A stretch of 56,451 nt of DNA, from IMG/VR virus record IMGVR_UViG_3300005663_000052, positions 1-56,451 of that record. One strand, given 5' to 3'. Each line of letters starts with the position of its first letter. The first letter of the stretch is position 1. Below, in pieces: positions 1 to 8,948 of the stretch. Both the position numbers and the translations under genes were made by a program. The stretch is from a virus. The notes beneath the pieces are model-generated. The model saw nothing but the letters and a program-made list of their open reading frames with translations. It did no database searches and was not told where the DNA came from.

Positions 1-435
1 CTGCGGTCCGCCGCCTTGGAAACGGATCGTCTCCTGCCAGAGCAACAGAGTCGCCTGTGAGTCGAGCCATTCGGCCTCGAGCGCAATCGTGTAGTTGCGA
101 AAGGTCGAGTACTCGGCACCCTTGCCCTGCGGAAAGCTGGGGGGTGCGATCACGCGCACCCCGCCGTTCGTGTCGGCACTGGTGATCTGGTGGCTGGTCG
201 GTTGCCCGTTGTCGAGGTAAAAACCGACGTCACGGGCCTGAATCGCGTAGGCCGCGGTCAAGGCGTCGATGGCGGCCGTCAATGCGGTTTGATCGACCGC
301 TTGCAGCAAGCCCTGAATGTCCCACCGCTCGCGGAGCCCGCGCACGATGCCCGCTTCGCTGAAGACCCGCTGTTTGGAGATCACCACCGAGGCTTCGCCG
401 GCCGCGTGCTGGTAATTGCCGTATTTCAGGTACAT
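1..435 (-). CDS. Partial tail-region structural protein (C-terminus beyond left edge)
   Basis: The frame is open for 145 codons from an ATG at 435-433 down to base 1, so the 3' end is missing. The protein begins MYLKYGNYQHAAGEA and contains an FYLDNGQPTS stretch; I see no membrane segment or catalytic motif. No purine-rich ribosome site precedes the ATG. It follows the tape measure gene in the direction of transcription, which suggests a tail component; this is inference from position. Codons end in G or C more often than in the genes to its right, so transfer or an assembly join should be kept in mind. Confidence 0.6.
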   Translation of the reverse strand, partial: MYLKYGNYQHAAGEASVVISKQRVFSEAGIVRGLRERWDIQGLLQAVDQTALTAAIDALTAAYAIQARDVGFYLDNGQPTSHQITSADTNGGVRVIAPPSFPQGKGAEYSTFRNYTIALEAEWLDSQATLLLWQETIRFQGGGPQ

Positions 436-444
436 TAGGAGGGG

Positions 445-472
445 TTGACAATTGTGGGGGATGTGGGAGAAT
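445..472 (+). promoter_or_regulatory. Possible promoter for the J-domain gene
   Basis: TTGACA at 445-450 is followed after 16 bases by GAGAAT at 467-472 (four of six matches to the usual -10). It lies about 50 bases before the start of the only convincing plus-strand gene in this half of the window. Independent expression of a moron gene would need such a promoter; the assignment is tentative. Confidence 0.35.
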
Positions 473-520
473 GGATATAGGTCAATTCATGGGAACATGA
501 AATGCCAAGGGGGAAACATC

Positions 521-1342
521 ATGTCTGGATTCGACGCATACCACAAATGGCTGGGCATTCCGCCAAAAGAACAGCCCCCCAGTCATTACCGACTGCTTGG
601 AATTGCTCTTCACGAATCCGATCTTGACGTTATTGATCATGCAGCCGATCAACGCATGATCCATCTTCAGACGTTTCAGATGGGTGAACACGGTCATGTT
701 TCTCAACAACTCCTCAACGAAGTCTCTGCCGCCCGAAAGTGTTTGCTCGATTCCGCCAAGAAACGCCATTACGACGAAGGATTGAAATGCCAGGCACCAC
801 GAAACGAGGTGCAACCGAAATCATTCTGCCCTCTCTGCAAGGAATCAGTGCATCCGGAAGCGATCAAATGCCGTCACTGTCAAAATCACATCCCGCCGAT
901 TCCTCCCCTTCCGGCTGAAGTCCTTGCTGCCGAGCCAGTTGTCTTTTCTGAATTGGTTCCCGAGCAGGTGGAGAGTGGACCACAACGCTCGGTTTCCATT
1001 TGGAATCGTTCTGTCAGTGATTGCTTGGTTGATTTCAACGTATGGCTCTTCTTGAAAACTGCACGGACCATAAAACGAATCGCGAGACTCTTTACAAAGA
1101 AGAAAGAAGATTGCGACATGGATCTTGAACAAATTCTCCCAGGATCATCAGCATTACACATTGATGAAAAAGACATATTGTCGGAACAATTCCCCATGTT
1201 GTCGGCATTTAATGACGAACCGCAAGCAAAGCCGCCAGCACAGTTTCCCGATGCCAAACTCATCTATCCACCTTATTCTGAAAATCCCATGACGAAATCT
1301 CCTCCCATCATCCGGGAATCTCGGCCAGGCGAATTGCGTTAG
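521..1342 (+). CDS. J-domain-like protein with C4 zinc ribbon (planctomycete type, moron)
   Basis: 273 residues from the ATG at 521, chosen because AAGGGGG lies 8 bases upstream and because MSGFDAYHKWLGIPP matches the usual N-terminus of this group. Residues 1-85 (YHKWLGIPP, HYRLLGI, ACLLDSAKKRHYD-like end) resemble the J-like domain that planctomycetes place before kinases and other modules; the HPD tripeptide of true DnaJ is absent. Residues about 103-122 hold CPLC and CRHC, a zinc ribbon. The rest is low in recognisable features. It stands alone on the plus strand inside the tail operon and its stop overlaps the tape measure stop by 3 bases. Probably a host-derived gene acquired by the phage; its role is unknown. 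Confidence 0.8.
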   Translation: MSGFDAYHKWLGIPPKEQPPSHYRLLGIALHESDLDVIDHAADQRMIHLQTFQMGEHGHVSQQLLNEVSAARKCLLDSAKKRHYDEGLKCQAPRNEVQPKSFCPLCKESVHPEAIKCRHCQNHIPPIPPLPAEVLAAEPVVFSELVPEQVESGPQRSVSIWNRSVSDCLVDFNVWLFLKTARTIKRIARLFTKKKEDCDMDLEQILPGSSALHIDEKDILSEQFPMLSAFNDEPQAKPPAQFPDAKLIYPPYSENPMTKSPPIIRESRPGELR

Positions 1343-2997
1343 TTCAAGGTCAGCGCCTTTGTCTGTTCAGCTCTTTCGTTTTCTAAATTCTGAACCGCCT
1401 GCTCAATGATCTTTATCCGTCGCAGATTGTCTTCTGCAATAGCATCTTTGACGGCCTGAGAAATCCGCTGGATTTCTTGTTCTGAATCTTGCCGGATGAT
1501 CTTGATGTTTAGGTTTTGTTGCTGAAGATTCACTTCGAGTCGCAGGACGTCTCGGCGAGCCTGGTCGGCCGCAGCAAGAAATCCGCTGTCGAAGAATCCC
1601 CCTGCACCTGCCCGCAAGGATTCCTGGCGAAGGCCCGCCGAAACATCCTTGTCGAAATCCTCCATCCCCAATCCCCGGAACTTTCCCAATTGTTGCAAAT
1701 CTCGGGTTGTTGCCGTTCCTCGATGTAGCTTTTTGCGAGCACCAATGAGTCTCTGGCGTTCAAATGAAGTCATCGAAAGAAACCGTTCCAATCCCTTTTG
1801 CCCACCTTTGGCAAGTTGCTCAGTCTTCTGAAGTTGCTGCTTGAGCAAGTCAACCTTTTCTCGGGCTGAACGAAGGTCGATACGGGCAGTTTCCTGGACA
1901 GTTGTTTTGATCTGCTTGTAAACATCGAGTACTGCTTGAAACGCAACCGCCTTGGCTTGCGGTCCCTGGGCCTGTTGTAGATTGGCCGTTGCCCCTGCTA
2001 GATCTGTCGGTGCGCGTAGGCCAAGTTGTTGAGCACGTAACACAGCAAGCTGAGTGTTAATCTTCCCAACGGCCACTTCCGTCGTCACCTGGGCTTCTTT
2101 CCTTTTGATTTGACGATCAAGGTCACGTTTCGAAAATACTTCAGCCCGGAACGGATTATCGGGATCACTGCCTTCTCGCTCAATTGCTTTTAGAGTTTTG
2201 ATGCTCGCAAAACCTTGACGCCATATATTTAGGCGATGGAAAACGCCAGCAACCTTTTCCGTAATAGTCCCTGGACCTTTTTTGCCCTCCGATTTTCGAA
2301 CAGCCGTTTCAATTGAGCTTGCTGCTCCTACCAATGCCACGCCCGCCGCCAAGAGAACTCCGCCGGCCATAACGACAGAACCAAATCCGCCAGCACTAAT
2401 TGCCGCCGTTCCGCCTGCGCCAGCAGCACCAGCAACAACACCACCACCAAAACCGTATGAGACAACATTGCCAGCAGACGTTGTGAGAGCGACGTTTCGA
2501 GCACCAGTCGCGGCCGCCAGTGCCGCCTGACTTGCTGCTGCTGCCTGCGATACAGCCGTGAATGCCCGCATCGAACGGGAGAGCTGTGCAAACATCATTA
2601 TGCCGCCACCGAGAATGTCAAAGGCAGCTTGGATTTTCACCAGGCTCTTTAACATCTTCGCAGCATCTTCCTCGGAACTTGCAAAACTCAACGCGACGCC
2701 ACGGCCGAAACGAAGGGCAGCGGACAACCCAGTGACCAACTCGCGGCTGAATTGTTCCGTGGCTGTGCGAGCACGAATTGTGGCCCTTTCGGCCTGCCTC
2801 ATTGCCTTATCCGTTGCCGAAGCAGTTTCCCTGACGGCCTTGGTGGTGGTACTGGTGATCGCCCGCGTGGCCTTTTCGGCCTGGGCCGTTGCATCCCCAG
2901 TCACCTTCCGAATCTCAGCAGACGCATTGGCAGCCTGACCTTTGTCGACCTCCAGCTTCAGCCGAATAATCACTTCGCGTTCGTGTTCTAGTGCCAT
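1339..2997 (-). CDS. Tail tape measure-like protein
   Basis: 552 residues. The N-terminal 130 residues are Ala/Thr/Lys-rich helix likely to form coiled coil; residues about 160-250 are a long Gly/Ala hydrophobic stretch; the C-terminal half is again charged helix rich in Gln. This pattern, and the position after the tail tube and two small chaperone-type genes, fits a tape measure protein that sets tail length and helps DNA entry. It is short for the family (often 600-2000 residues), consistent with a short tail. The start is coupled to the stop of the previous gene as TAATG. Confidence 0.75.
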   Translation of the reverse strand: MALEHEREVIIRLKLEVDKGQAANASAEIRKVTGDATAQAEKATRAITSTTTKAVRETASATDKAMRQAERATIRARTATEQFSRELVTGLSAALRFGRGVALSFASSEEDAAKMLKSLVKIQAAFDILGGGIMMFAQLSRSMRAFTAVSQAAAASQAALAAATGARNVALTTSAGNVVSYGFGGGVVAGAAGAGGTAAISAGGFGSVVMAGGVLLAAGVALVGAASSIETAVRKSEGKKGPGTITEKVAGVFHRLNIWRQGFASIKTLKAIEREGSDPDNPFRAEVFSKRDLDRQIKRKEAQVTTEVAVGKINTQLAVLRAQQLGLRAPTDLAGATANLQQAQGPQAKAVAFQAVLDVYKQIKTTVQETARIDLRSAREKVDLLKQQLQKTEQLAKGGQKGLERFLSMTSFERQRLIGARKKLHRGTATTRDLQQLGKFRGLGMEDFDKDVSAGLRQESLRAGAGGFFDSGFLAAADQARRDVLRLEVNLQQQNLNIKIIRQDSEQEIQRISQAVKDAIAEDNLRRIKIIEQAVQNLENERAEQTKALTLN

Positions 2998-3365
2998 TAC
3001 CTACTCGCCATCACTTCGATAATTGCTCTCGCCTGACTCCGTTGATAGACGTCGAACATCTGCTGGATGATTCCAAAGTTCTTTCGGGTAATGGGGTCGT
3101 CAACTGGCCCACCAGCAGCTTGATGTTCGTGGAACCGCTGTAGCGTTTCCTGATTTCTTCGATTGAGAGTGTTCCGTTGGCCAACTGCCGGCGAAGGCGT
3201 TTTCTCATCTTGGCATTTGGGGCAGGCACGGCACGGCGGCTTGACGTGCTGAGGCCGCCTAACAAACCTGGTTCCCCGTTTGTTTCGCTGCCAAGTTTTA
3301 CTATCGTACATCCAGTGTTTGCAGTCATCGCACGTTGGGACATTGGGATGGGCTAGCAGAATCAC
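2997..3365 (-). CDS. Cysteine-rich tail assembly protein, probable chaperone
   Basis: 122 residues starting with GTG at 3365, coupled to the preceding stop as TAGTG. Cysteines are clustered (CDDCKHW near residue 12, CRACPKC near 46) and probably bind zinc; the C-terminal half is helical. Its place between a tail protein and the tape measure is where tail assembly chaperones lie, but zinc motifs are not typical of those in model phages, so the role is inferred from position. Confidence 0.6.
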   Translation of the reverse strand: MILLAHPNVPTCDDCKHWMYDSKTWQRNKRGTRFVRRPQHVKPPCRACPKCQDEKTPSPAVGQRNTLNRRNQETLQRFHEHQAAGGPVDDPITRKNFGIIQQMFDVYQRSQARAIIEVMASR

Positions 3366-3832
3366 TAGCCCGGTTCTGAGTTTTTTTCCGCCACTGTCTC
3401 GCGAGCAACGCCAATGGGAGCCGGCATGGCATGGGCAACCTCTTCGATTGCCACCTGCTCGGTCGCCTCGTCATCATCCCACTCGGGATCAAGGTCACTG
3501 GCCTCGGTGCCCAGCAGAATGGCCCACAGCCGATAGAACAGAATCGGCTTCAACCGCCGGGCCACATCCACAGTCACCTTGATCTGCCCGCCCTTGGCAT
3601 CCCGCAAATCCCAGGACACAAGATGTTCAACCAACGCCTGGGCGATCGAAACATCCCGCTTCTCTTCCGCCATTTCCTGCTGAGTTCGCAACAACTTGCT
3701 CCGTGCCTCGGCAATGAATGGACGAAACTCGAATCGAAGATCACCATGGAGTCCAGGACTGCCTTTGATGAATCCTTCCTCCGTGTATCCATCGTCGGGA
3801 ACGTAACTGAGCGGCTGGTGGTTGCTGTTCAT
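3365..3832 (-). CDS. Probable tail assembly chaperone
   Basis: 155 residues from the ATG at 3832 (MNSNHQPLSYV), which overlaps the stop of the tail tube gene as ATGA. The protein has a helical middle (FIAEARSKLLRTQQEM) and an acidic C-terminus with DPEWDDDEA. It sits directly between tail tube and tape measure genes, the normal position of the first tail assembly chaperone. No sequence motif confirms this. Confidence 0.6.
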   Translation of the reverse strand: MNSNHQPLSYVPDDGYTEEGFIKGSPGLHGDLRFEFRPFIAEARSKLLRTQQEMAEEKRDVSIAQALVEHLVSWDLRDAKGGQIKVTVDVARRLKPILFYRLWAILLGTEASDLDPEWDDDEATEQVAIEEVAHAMPAPIGVARETVAEKNSEPG

Positions 3833-4650
3833 GTTCTCTTGATCTCCGGTGTGGTTGAAACTTTCCTGGCAACCCAATCCATGGTAAATGGAATGGGGCC
3901 TTTGTCACGGACTTCTGGTGAATTGAGGGGAGCCTGGAGTCGGCCAAACGTATATGTGCGGGTGTTCGTCCCGTCACTGATTGTCAGCACTCCCGCCGCT
4001 CCGGCAACTACGGCTGCATACAAGCCGGACGTGTTGCTGGACCAGGTATGTTCTGTCCGCAAAGTGACAATTCGATCGCCTTCTGGCATATCCAACCGCG
4101 TGCGGGAATTGGCAAAGCGATCTTTGACAAGAGCGTTGTCAACTACCAACTCGAATCCCTCGATTTCATAGCCCGTCCCACTGTAGCTGAATGTGATGTT
4201 GGAGAATGCAAACAGGGCGGCGTCGGCCGGTTCGGACGGAGCACTGCCCGTGGCACTCTCACTTCGCGCCTCCATGTCCATCGTCAATTCGAGCAAGTCT
4301 CCCTTGCGGCCACGCATCGTCAACCGATCAACTTGCGTGTTCGCATAGGTGTAGACGTCATCGCCCTTGTCGATGATGAGTGGAGCTTCGCCAATTGTCT
4401 CTGCGGGAGTGCCAGCAGCACCAATGGCGTACAGCTCGAAAAGGTTCAGCTCAGCATTGGTTGGATTGCAAATGATTTGGCCGCTGGAAGTATTGGTGCC
4501 GAGAGCTACATCCAAAGACTCATGCGTCCGTGTCCCTCGCATCCCATCACGTTCAAGATGCGTCTCGTGCTTGGCCACGGTACACCAGCCCATCACGGAA
4601 GTGCCGGCATACGAAAACTTCTGCTGATGGCCCATGCGAACTGTAGTCAT
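3829..4650 (-). CDS. Major tail (tube) protein
   Basis: 273 residues beginning MTTVRMGHQQKFSYAG. Predicted mostly beta, with GTNTSSGQIICNPTNAELN early and repeated Gly/Thr/Ser loops, as in tail tube proteins that stack into hexameric rings. Position after a terminator-type gene and before chaperone and tape measure genes supports the call. The start follows AGGAGGGTAC in the gap after the previous gene, a strong ribosome site. Confidence 0.7.
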   Translation of the reverse strand: MTTVRMGHQQKFSYAGTSVMGWCTVAKHETHLERDGMRGTRTHESLDVALGTNTSSGQIICNPTNAELNLFELYAIGAAGTPAETIGEAPLIIDKGDDVYTYANTQVDRLTMRGRKGDLLELTMDMEARSESATGSAPSEPADAALFAFSNITFSYSGTGYEIEGFELVVDNALVKDRFANSRTRLDMPEGDRIVTLRTEHTWSSNTSGLYAAVVAGAAGVLTISDGTNTRTYTFGRLQAPLNSPEVRDKGPIPFTMDWVARKVSTTPEIKRT

Positions 4651-4662
4651 GGCCGTACCCTC

Positions 4663-5178
4663 CTATGAATTCCGATTTTCTCGGCTTGTGAATTTGAGTA
4701 AGTGGCCGGATGCCCAGAAATTATTGAGCCAGTGGTGCTGGCTTACTGGCGGCATCGGTACCACGGCACACGTGTTGACGGTTGTTATGTTTTGTAGCCG
4801 CTTGGAATGGAATGCCTTGCGGATTTCCTGCAACCAGAGCAGATACTTATTGATGTTGGCCGCCAAAGTTCTTTCCTGATTGTCGTCGTCTACTACGTTG
4901 ACTCCCACGCCGTAGACAATGTCGTCTTGGACGTTACTGCCCGCCGTAGGGTTGAGCACTGATTGTTCTGGTGTGATGATGATGATCGGATAGCTCAAAC
5001 TGTCATTGTCCTTCGTCCGTTCCAACGGCAATTTCTTGACAACAATGCTGGCCGATGCCACGCCTGCCAATCCGAGATTCCGAATGATCGTTTGGACTTC
5101 AGTCAAACACTGATTGTGAATCGCACCGGATGCGTCCACGTAGCTCTGTACCCAGTGACTTGAATGCCAATGTCCCAT
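4663..5178 (-). CDS. Tail terminator-like or minor tail protein
   Basis: 171 residues. Alternating beta and helix with a central YPIIIITPEQ strand and a helix near the C-terminus. The size and the position just upstream of the tail tube gene are those of tail terminator (neck) proteins that cap the tube. I see no diagnostic motif, so another neck role is possible. Confidence 0.5.
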   Translation of the reverse strand: MGHWHSSHWVQSYVDASGAIHNQCLTEVQTIIRNLGLAGVASASIVVKKLPLERTKDNDSLSYPIIIITPEQSVLNPTAGSNVQDDIVYGVGVNVVDDDNQERTLAANINKYLLWLQEIRKAFHSKRLQNITTVNTCAVVPMPPVSQHHWLNNFWASGHLLKFTSRENRNS

Positions 5179-5184
5179 GATTGC

Positions 5185-5727
5185 CTACGAAATCGTGCTC
5201 GCTGATCGGCTGCCGTCGGCTGTCCCGTAAGTCACTCGCCTCCGTTCGTTGCCACTGCGATCCTTGAATGCTGCTTGATTGGCTGTATCGGTATTCGTAA
5301 CGCCGCCGAGAACGGCATCCATCACCTCCAAGTAATCGTAGACACTATTGGCTGTTGGACTTGCCGGCATGGCCGTGTTGAGAACGTTGCTCACTACGGT
5401 TGTTTGTTCGATGAATGCACTCCCGTCCCACTCGACCACCCCCGGGCCACCAGTCACCGGGAAATCACTCTCGGCCAACGAACCGCCCGCCTGCTCGACG
5501 ACATAGGCCGAATACTGTCCAGCCGCGGCACTCGGAAACGGAAATGTGTAGATTCCCAGACTGCCAATTTCCGTCCCGGAAATCGCGTTGTTCGCAACAT
5601 GCGAGGAATCATACGTCTGAAACGAATCTGTTCCAGTCGTGCTCCACAATTTCCCGGTACTATCCAGCACAACCATCGACGTGTTGGTGATGCCGCTGCG
5701 TAGGCCGATGTTGAGTTTGTTGCCCAT
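5185..5727 (-). CDS. Small phage surface or baseplate protein of unknown function
   Basis: 180 residues, MGNKLNIGLRSG start, Thr/Ser/Gly-rich and probably beta-rich in the first two thirds, ending in a helix and a basic ERRRVTYGTADGSRS tail. Its start ATG is preceded by the same ACTAGGTAACCC leader that, with one change, precedes the next small gene upstream. It lies in the neck/tail block; role unknown. Confidence 0.55.
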   Translation of the reverse strand: MGNKLNIGLRSGITNTSMVVLDSTGKLWSTTGTDSFQTYDSSHVANNAISGTEIGSLGIYTFPFPSAAAGQYSAYVVEQAGGSLAESDFPVTGGPGVVEWDGSAFIEQTTVVSNVLNTAMPASPTANSVYDYLEVMDAVLGGVTNTDTANQAAFKDRSGNERRRVTYGTADGSRSASTIS

Positions 5728-5730
5728 GGG

Positions 5731-5886
5731 TTACCTAGTCCGCGGCCCTACCGAATTATGGTCATCAAGTAACCGCCGAACACAACAGAGGATCAGGTAC
5801 GGGAGTCCGTAAATGGCAATGCGTATCAGCCAAATAAGACACGCAAGGCACCTGACCAAGAACTCTATTTCATACCACGCTTTCAT
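5731..5886 (-). CDS. 51-residue membrane protein
   Basis: An ATG at 5886 opens 51 codons ending TAA at 5733-5731. The product is MKAWYEIEF followed by a hydrophobic segment (about residues 9-35, with LACLIWLIRIAIYGLPYL inside) and a basic tail CVRRLLDDHN. It fills the only gap between two tail-region genes. The small size and membrane segment would fit a holin-like or envelope protein, but nothing proves it. Confidence 0.5.
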   Translation of the reverse strand: MKAWYEIEFLVRCLACLIWLIRIAIYGLPYLILCCVRRLLDDHNSVGPRTR

Positions 5887-5897
5887 GGGTCACCTAG

Positions 5898-6305
5898 TCA
5901 GGGCACAGCGACAAATTCGGTTTTGTCAACGGGAATATCAATAGCTTCCTGAGCCGCCCTCACTCTTGTACGACGCTGCGGTTTCCAGATCATCTCCTCC
6001 TCGATAAACTTCTGCACCCACTGGCGTGATGTGTAGAGATCGTCGCCTGTACCTGCCTCTGTCGGGATCGGGTGCCGTCTCTGGAATGTAGAGTAGAAGG
6101 CGGCTTGCTTGCCCTGTGGAATACGGAACGTAATGCTGTGATCCCCCGGGACGGCTGCCGCGACAACGGGAGCCATCGTGGTCAACGTCTGCGTTGGCGG
6201 GGAGGCGTTCAGCCTTCCCAGCCAGGCCGTCAAGGTCACAGACAGGGCCACAACTACAAGGACACCGGCAAGAACAACGCCTTGAATTCTCATCTCTCTC
6301 TGCAT
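5898..6305 (-). CDS. Membrane-anchored small protein in the tail block
   Basis: 135 residues. Residues about 8-30 (VVLAGVLVVVALSVTLTAW) form a membrane anchor or signal; the rest is soluble with a basic patch KPQRRTRVRAAQE near the end. GGGAG sits 6 bases before the first ATG; an internal ATG at 6293 is an alternative start. It is translated between the fibre gene and a small membrane protein. Function not recognised. Confidence 0.55.
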   Translation of the reverse strand: MQREMRIQGVVLAGVLVVVALSVTLTAWLGRLNASPPTQTLTTMAPVVAAAVPGDHSITFRIPQGKQAAFYSTFQRRHPIPTEAGTGDDLYTSRQWVQKFIEEEMIWKPQRRTRVRAAQEAIDIPVDKTEFVAVP

Positions 6306-6346
6306 TTCATTCTCCCTTCGACTTGCTGGATGGTGAGGGTCATCTT

Positions 6347-8443
6347 TCAGTCACCAATCCTGAATGCGTCAAAACTGACTGCATGGACCGTTAGGTTCGT
6401 CGTTCCGTCGAGGTTCGCTACGTACAACGCCAGCACATCGCTACCTGCAAGAACGTGTAGACCTGTTGCTGAGATTGCTCCTAAAGTAGCGCCCCTTACT
6501 TCCCGATGGACTACCATGTTGCCCGGGTATTCGATTGTCACGTTGCCCGTGGGTGTGCCCTCGTCATAGTCACCATTTCCAGTTGTCGCCGAGCCGTCTA
6601 GGGCGACGATCTCAAACGTGTCGTCGGCTTTGCTTGCAACAATGAATGAACCGTTCGCAGCCGTGTTTACCAGCACGCCTGCAATCTCAACCATGTCGCC
6701 ATTTTCCAGACCGTGCGCCACGGAGGTAATCACGATGGGAGTGACGAGATCGTCTGTGACATTCGTGATATCCAAGGGCACGGCAAGGGTAATGCCCAAC
6801 ACGATTACCATTTCCTTGTCAGCCCCACCGGTTGCCGTTATCGAAGCGTGAAACGATATTTCATACTCTCCGTCGGCAATGGAAGAGAGGGTCAAGGTGT
6901 TTGCGGCCGCAGAGCCAACCAAGTGTGCCAAGTCGTCTTCGTTCCCAACGACCGCGAAAGAGTCTATCTTAGTGAAGGCGTTTTGCGTTGAGATTGCCAC
7001 CTCAACTGTGCCGGCAGCGTGAAACCAGATATTCGAGAAAGCATCGCCATGCAGAAGGTGGTTTCCACCGGCCCCATCTTGGAAGAACAACTCATTGTCG
7101 GACGTGGTCCAGAGCTTGGCGTAGTTCGTATCGGCCGTGGGTGTGGTGGTTTCTTTGAGGGTGAGAAGACCGGCTTCGATCGAGAGGCCGGCCATGTTGG
7201 CTGTAGGGATGAGGCCGATGCCGACATTGCCATTCGCATCAATGACCATCCTGAATGTATCATTTGTGTAAAAGTGTACGTCTCCGTCTTGGCGATTGAT
7301 GAAACAAATGTTATCATTGCTACTTGACATACTTCCGAGATACCAAAGCTGTGTATTCGTATTATAGGCACTATGTCCTGTGATTACTGAATTAGAAAAT
7401 TGAGCAGTCCCATCACCAGTTACATGAAAATGACCACTAGGGAAACCACCGACATTTCCTGGCAAAGCACCTTTAACTTCTAATGGAGCGTTTGGAGAAG
7501 CTGTCCCAGCCCCAAAATTGCCTCCCATGAAAGCAAACGTCCCCGACGTAATCGTGTGCAGTGCGTCTGTGTTGGGGTTGTCCCACTGGATCGTGTAGTC
7601 CGTGGCCAGACCGAACTCTAATTGTTGGTTGTCTGCGGGAAGGGAGATGTTTGTAGTCGCACCGTCGATGATTAGAGCAGAGGTATTCGACCCGCCGTCG
7701 TTGACCTGGAAGATAATGTCGCCGTCCAGGAGGAGGTGCTTCAGAACCAGTTGAGTTGCACTCTGGGTTATTGTTGAGGCGACAGTTCCACTGCGAAGTC
7801 TGAGTGTTGCAACCTGGCCAGTCACGGCTTCAACCTGAAAGTCTGTACCAACGCCGGCCGTCATCCCCTGCACTACTAACCTGTCATTGCCGAGATTTTC
7901 ATCTAAGAACACGTTGATCTGATTCGCGGTGTTGGTCGTCTTGAAACTCAGCGTCGGGTCAGAAGCCCCGCTAGTTTCCAGGCGAAGTTCCGTGCTGGTA
8001 GCCGAGACGAAGTGGCCTAACGTATCCGGTGAGGATGTTCCCACACCCAGTTGAGCGTTGAGGATCTCTATCTCGTCATTGCTGTCGTCGAATACGATCT
8101 GCCCCTTACCGGAACCTGCTCCTATCCACTTGCCGTTGGCCATCGTAACATCGCCGCCGATGCTGATGGTGCCGGAATCCAAAACCGTGAATATCGGGGT
8201 GCCGTTGTCTTGAATGATGAAGTCTTGAGTACTCGTCAAATTGAAAATGATATCAGTCGCATTGACAGTGATCGTCCCGCCCGCCCGGTAAGCCCGATCC
8301 AACGTGGGGATGGCTGGAATGCCGAACTGCGGGATCACAATGACAAGGGAGTCTTGCGGAATCACAACTGGCAGGACGACAGGATCCGCCCCCCAGGCAT
8401 TCCCGGCCAACAGCAAAACAACAGCGACTATCAAACGTCTCAT
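6347..8443 (-). CDS. Tail fibre-like protein with Sec signal peptide
   Basis: 698 residues from the ATG at 8443, one base after the stop of the previous gene (TGAAATG). The N-terminus MRRLIVAVVLLLAGNAWGADP is a clear Sec signal with a cleavage site after WGA. The body consists of Gly/Thr/Asn-rich beta repeats including LGVGTSSP and FGAGTASP segments common in trimeric tail fibres and needles; the last ~200 residues look like a beta-sandwich tip. Its place in the structural operon supports a receptor-binding fibre. A signal peptide on a fibre is odd: either the mature protein is exported and assembled or displayed outside, or the gene was borrowed from a host surface protein. Confidence 0.7.
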   Translation of the reverse strand: MRRLIVAVVLLLAGNAWGADPVVLPVVIPQDSLVIVIPQFGIPAIPTLDRAYRAGGTITVNATDIIFNLTSTQDFIIQDNGTPIFTVLDSGTISIGGDVTMANGKWIGAGSGKGQIVFDDSNDEIEILNAQLGVGTSSPDTLGHFVSATSTELRLETSGASDPTLSFKTTNTANQINVFLDENLGNDRLVVQGMTAGVGTDFQVEAVTGQVATLRLRSGTVASTITQSATQLVLKHLLLDGDIIFQVNDGGSNTSALIIDGATTNISLPADNQQLEFGLATDYTIQWDNPNTDALHTITSGTFAFMGGNFGAGTASPNAPLEVKGALPGNVGGFPSGHFHVTGDGTAQFSNSVITGHSAYNTNTQLWYLGSMSSSNDNICFINRQDGDVHFYTNDTFRMVIDANGNVGIGLIPTANMAGLSIEAGLLTLKETTTPTADTNYAKLWTTSDNELFFQDGAGGNHLLHGDAFSNIWFHAAGTVEVAISTQNAFTKIDSFAVVGNEDDLAHLVGSAAANTLTLSSIADGEYEISFHASITATGGADKEMVIVLGITLAVPLDITNVTDDLVTPIVITSVAHGLENGDMVEIAGVLVNTAANGSFIVASKADDTFEIVALDGSATTGNGDYDEGTPTGNVTIEYPGNMVVHREVRGATLGAISATGLHVLAGSDVLALYVANLDGTTNLTVHAVSFDAFRIGD

Positions 8444-8444
8444 T

Positions 8445-8948
8445 TCACAACCCCAGTGCAACTTGCTCAATCAAAGCATCAGCCACAATCTCCGCACACT
8501 TGTCTGCTGACTCTTCACTCACTCCGAAATACGGCCGGGCGAGAATTCCCGGGCTTCCTACCTCCTTGTCCCCAGCGTAAATCCGCAAAGCAGCCGAGAG
8601 ATTCTGCCTGCGTGTTGCGTCACCAAACTCATGCCGCCGAATCCCCGCCCGGCTGGTTCCCGTCGGTCCCTCCGGCATGATCTTGGTGAGCACCTTGCCG
8701 TCAGACACCGTCCCGACACTGTAAATGGCCGCCACCAATAAATCCCCGTCCATGATCAGCAATGGATGCGTCGGTTTCGGATCCTTCCGCAACGGCCATG
8801 CTTCGCCCCGGGCCGTCCTCGACTGCCGGAAGTTGTCTTCGATGCCCGCCTGCAACACAACATCGCACCGTTCCAGGGCCTCGGTATTCTCTTCACCGAA
8901 ACTCGCCGCAATCCGCTCAACCTTCCCTTGGAATTCTTCGAGATTCAT
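8445..8948 (-). CDS. Phage virion morphogenesis protein (gpG/HK97 gp10-like)
   Basis: 167 residues from the ATG at 8948, which overlaps the previous stop as ATGA. Contains the typical layout of the family: N-terminal helix, a DNFRQSR segment, an RRHEFGD loop and a C-terminal ILARPYFGVSEE motif followed by a helix. Such proteins complete the head-tail joint or tail tube tip. Size (about 150-170) fits. Confidence 0.75.
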   Translation of the reverse strand: MNLEEFQGKVERIAASFGEENTEALERCDVVLQAGIEDNFRQSRTARGEAWPLRKDPKPTHPLLIMDGDLLVAAIYSVGTVSDGKVLTKIMPEGPTGTSRAGIRRHEFGDATRRQNLSAALRIYAGDKEVGSPGILARPYFGVSEESADKCAEIVADALIEQVALGL

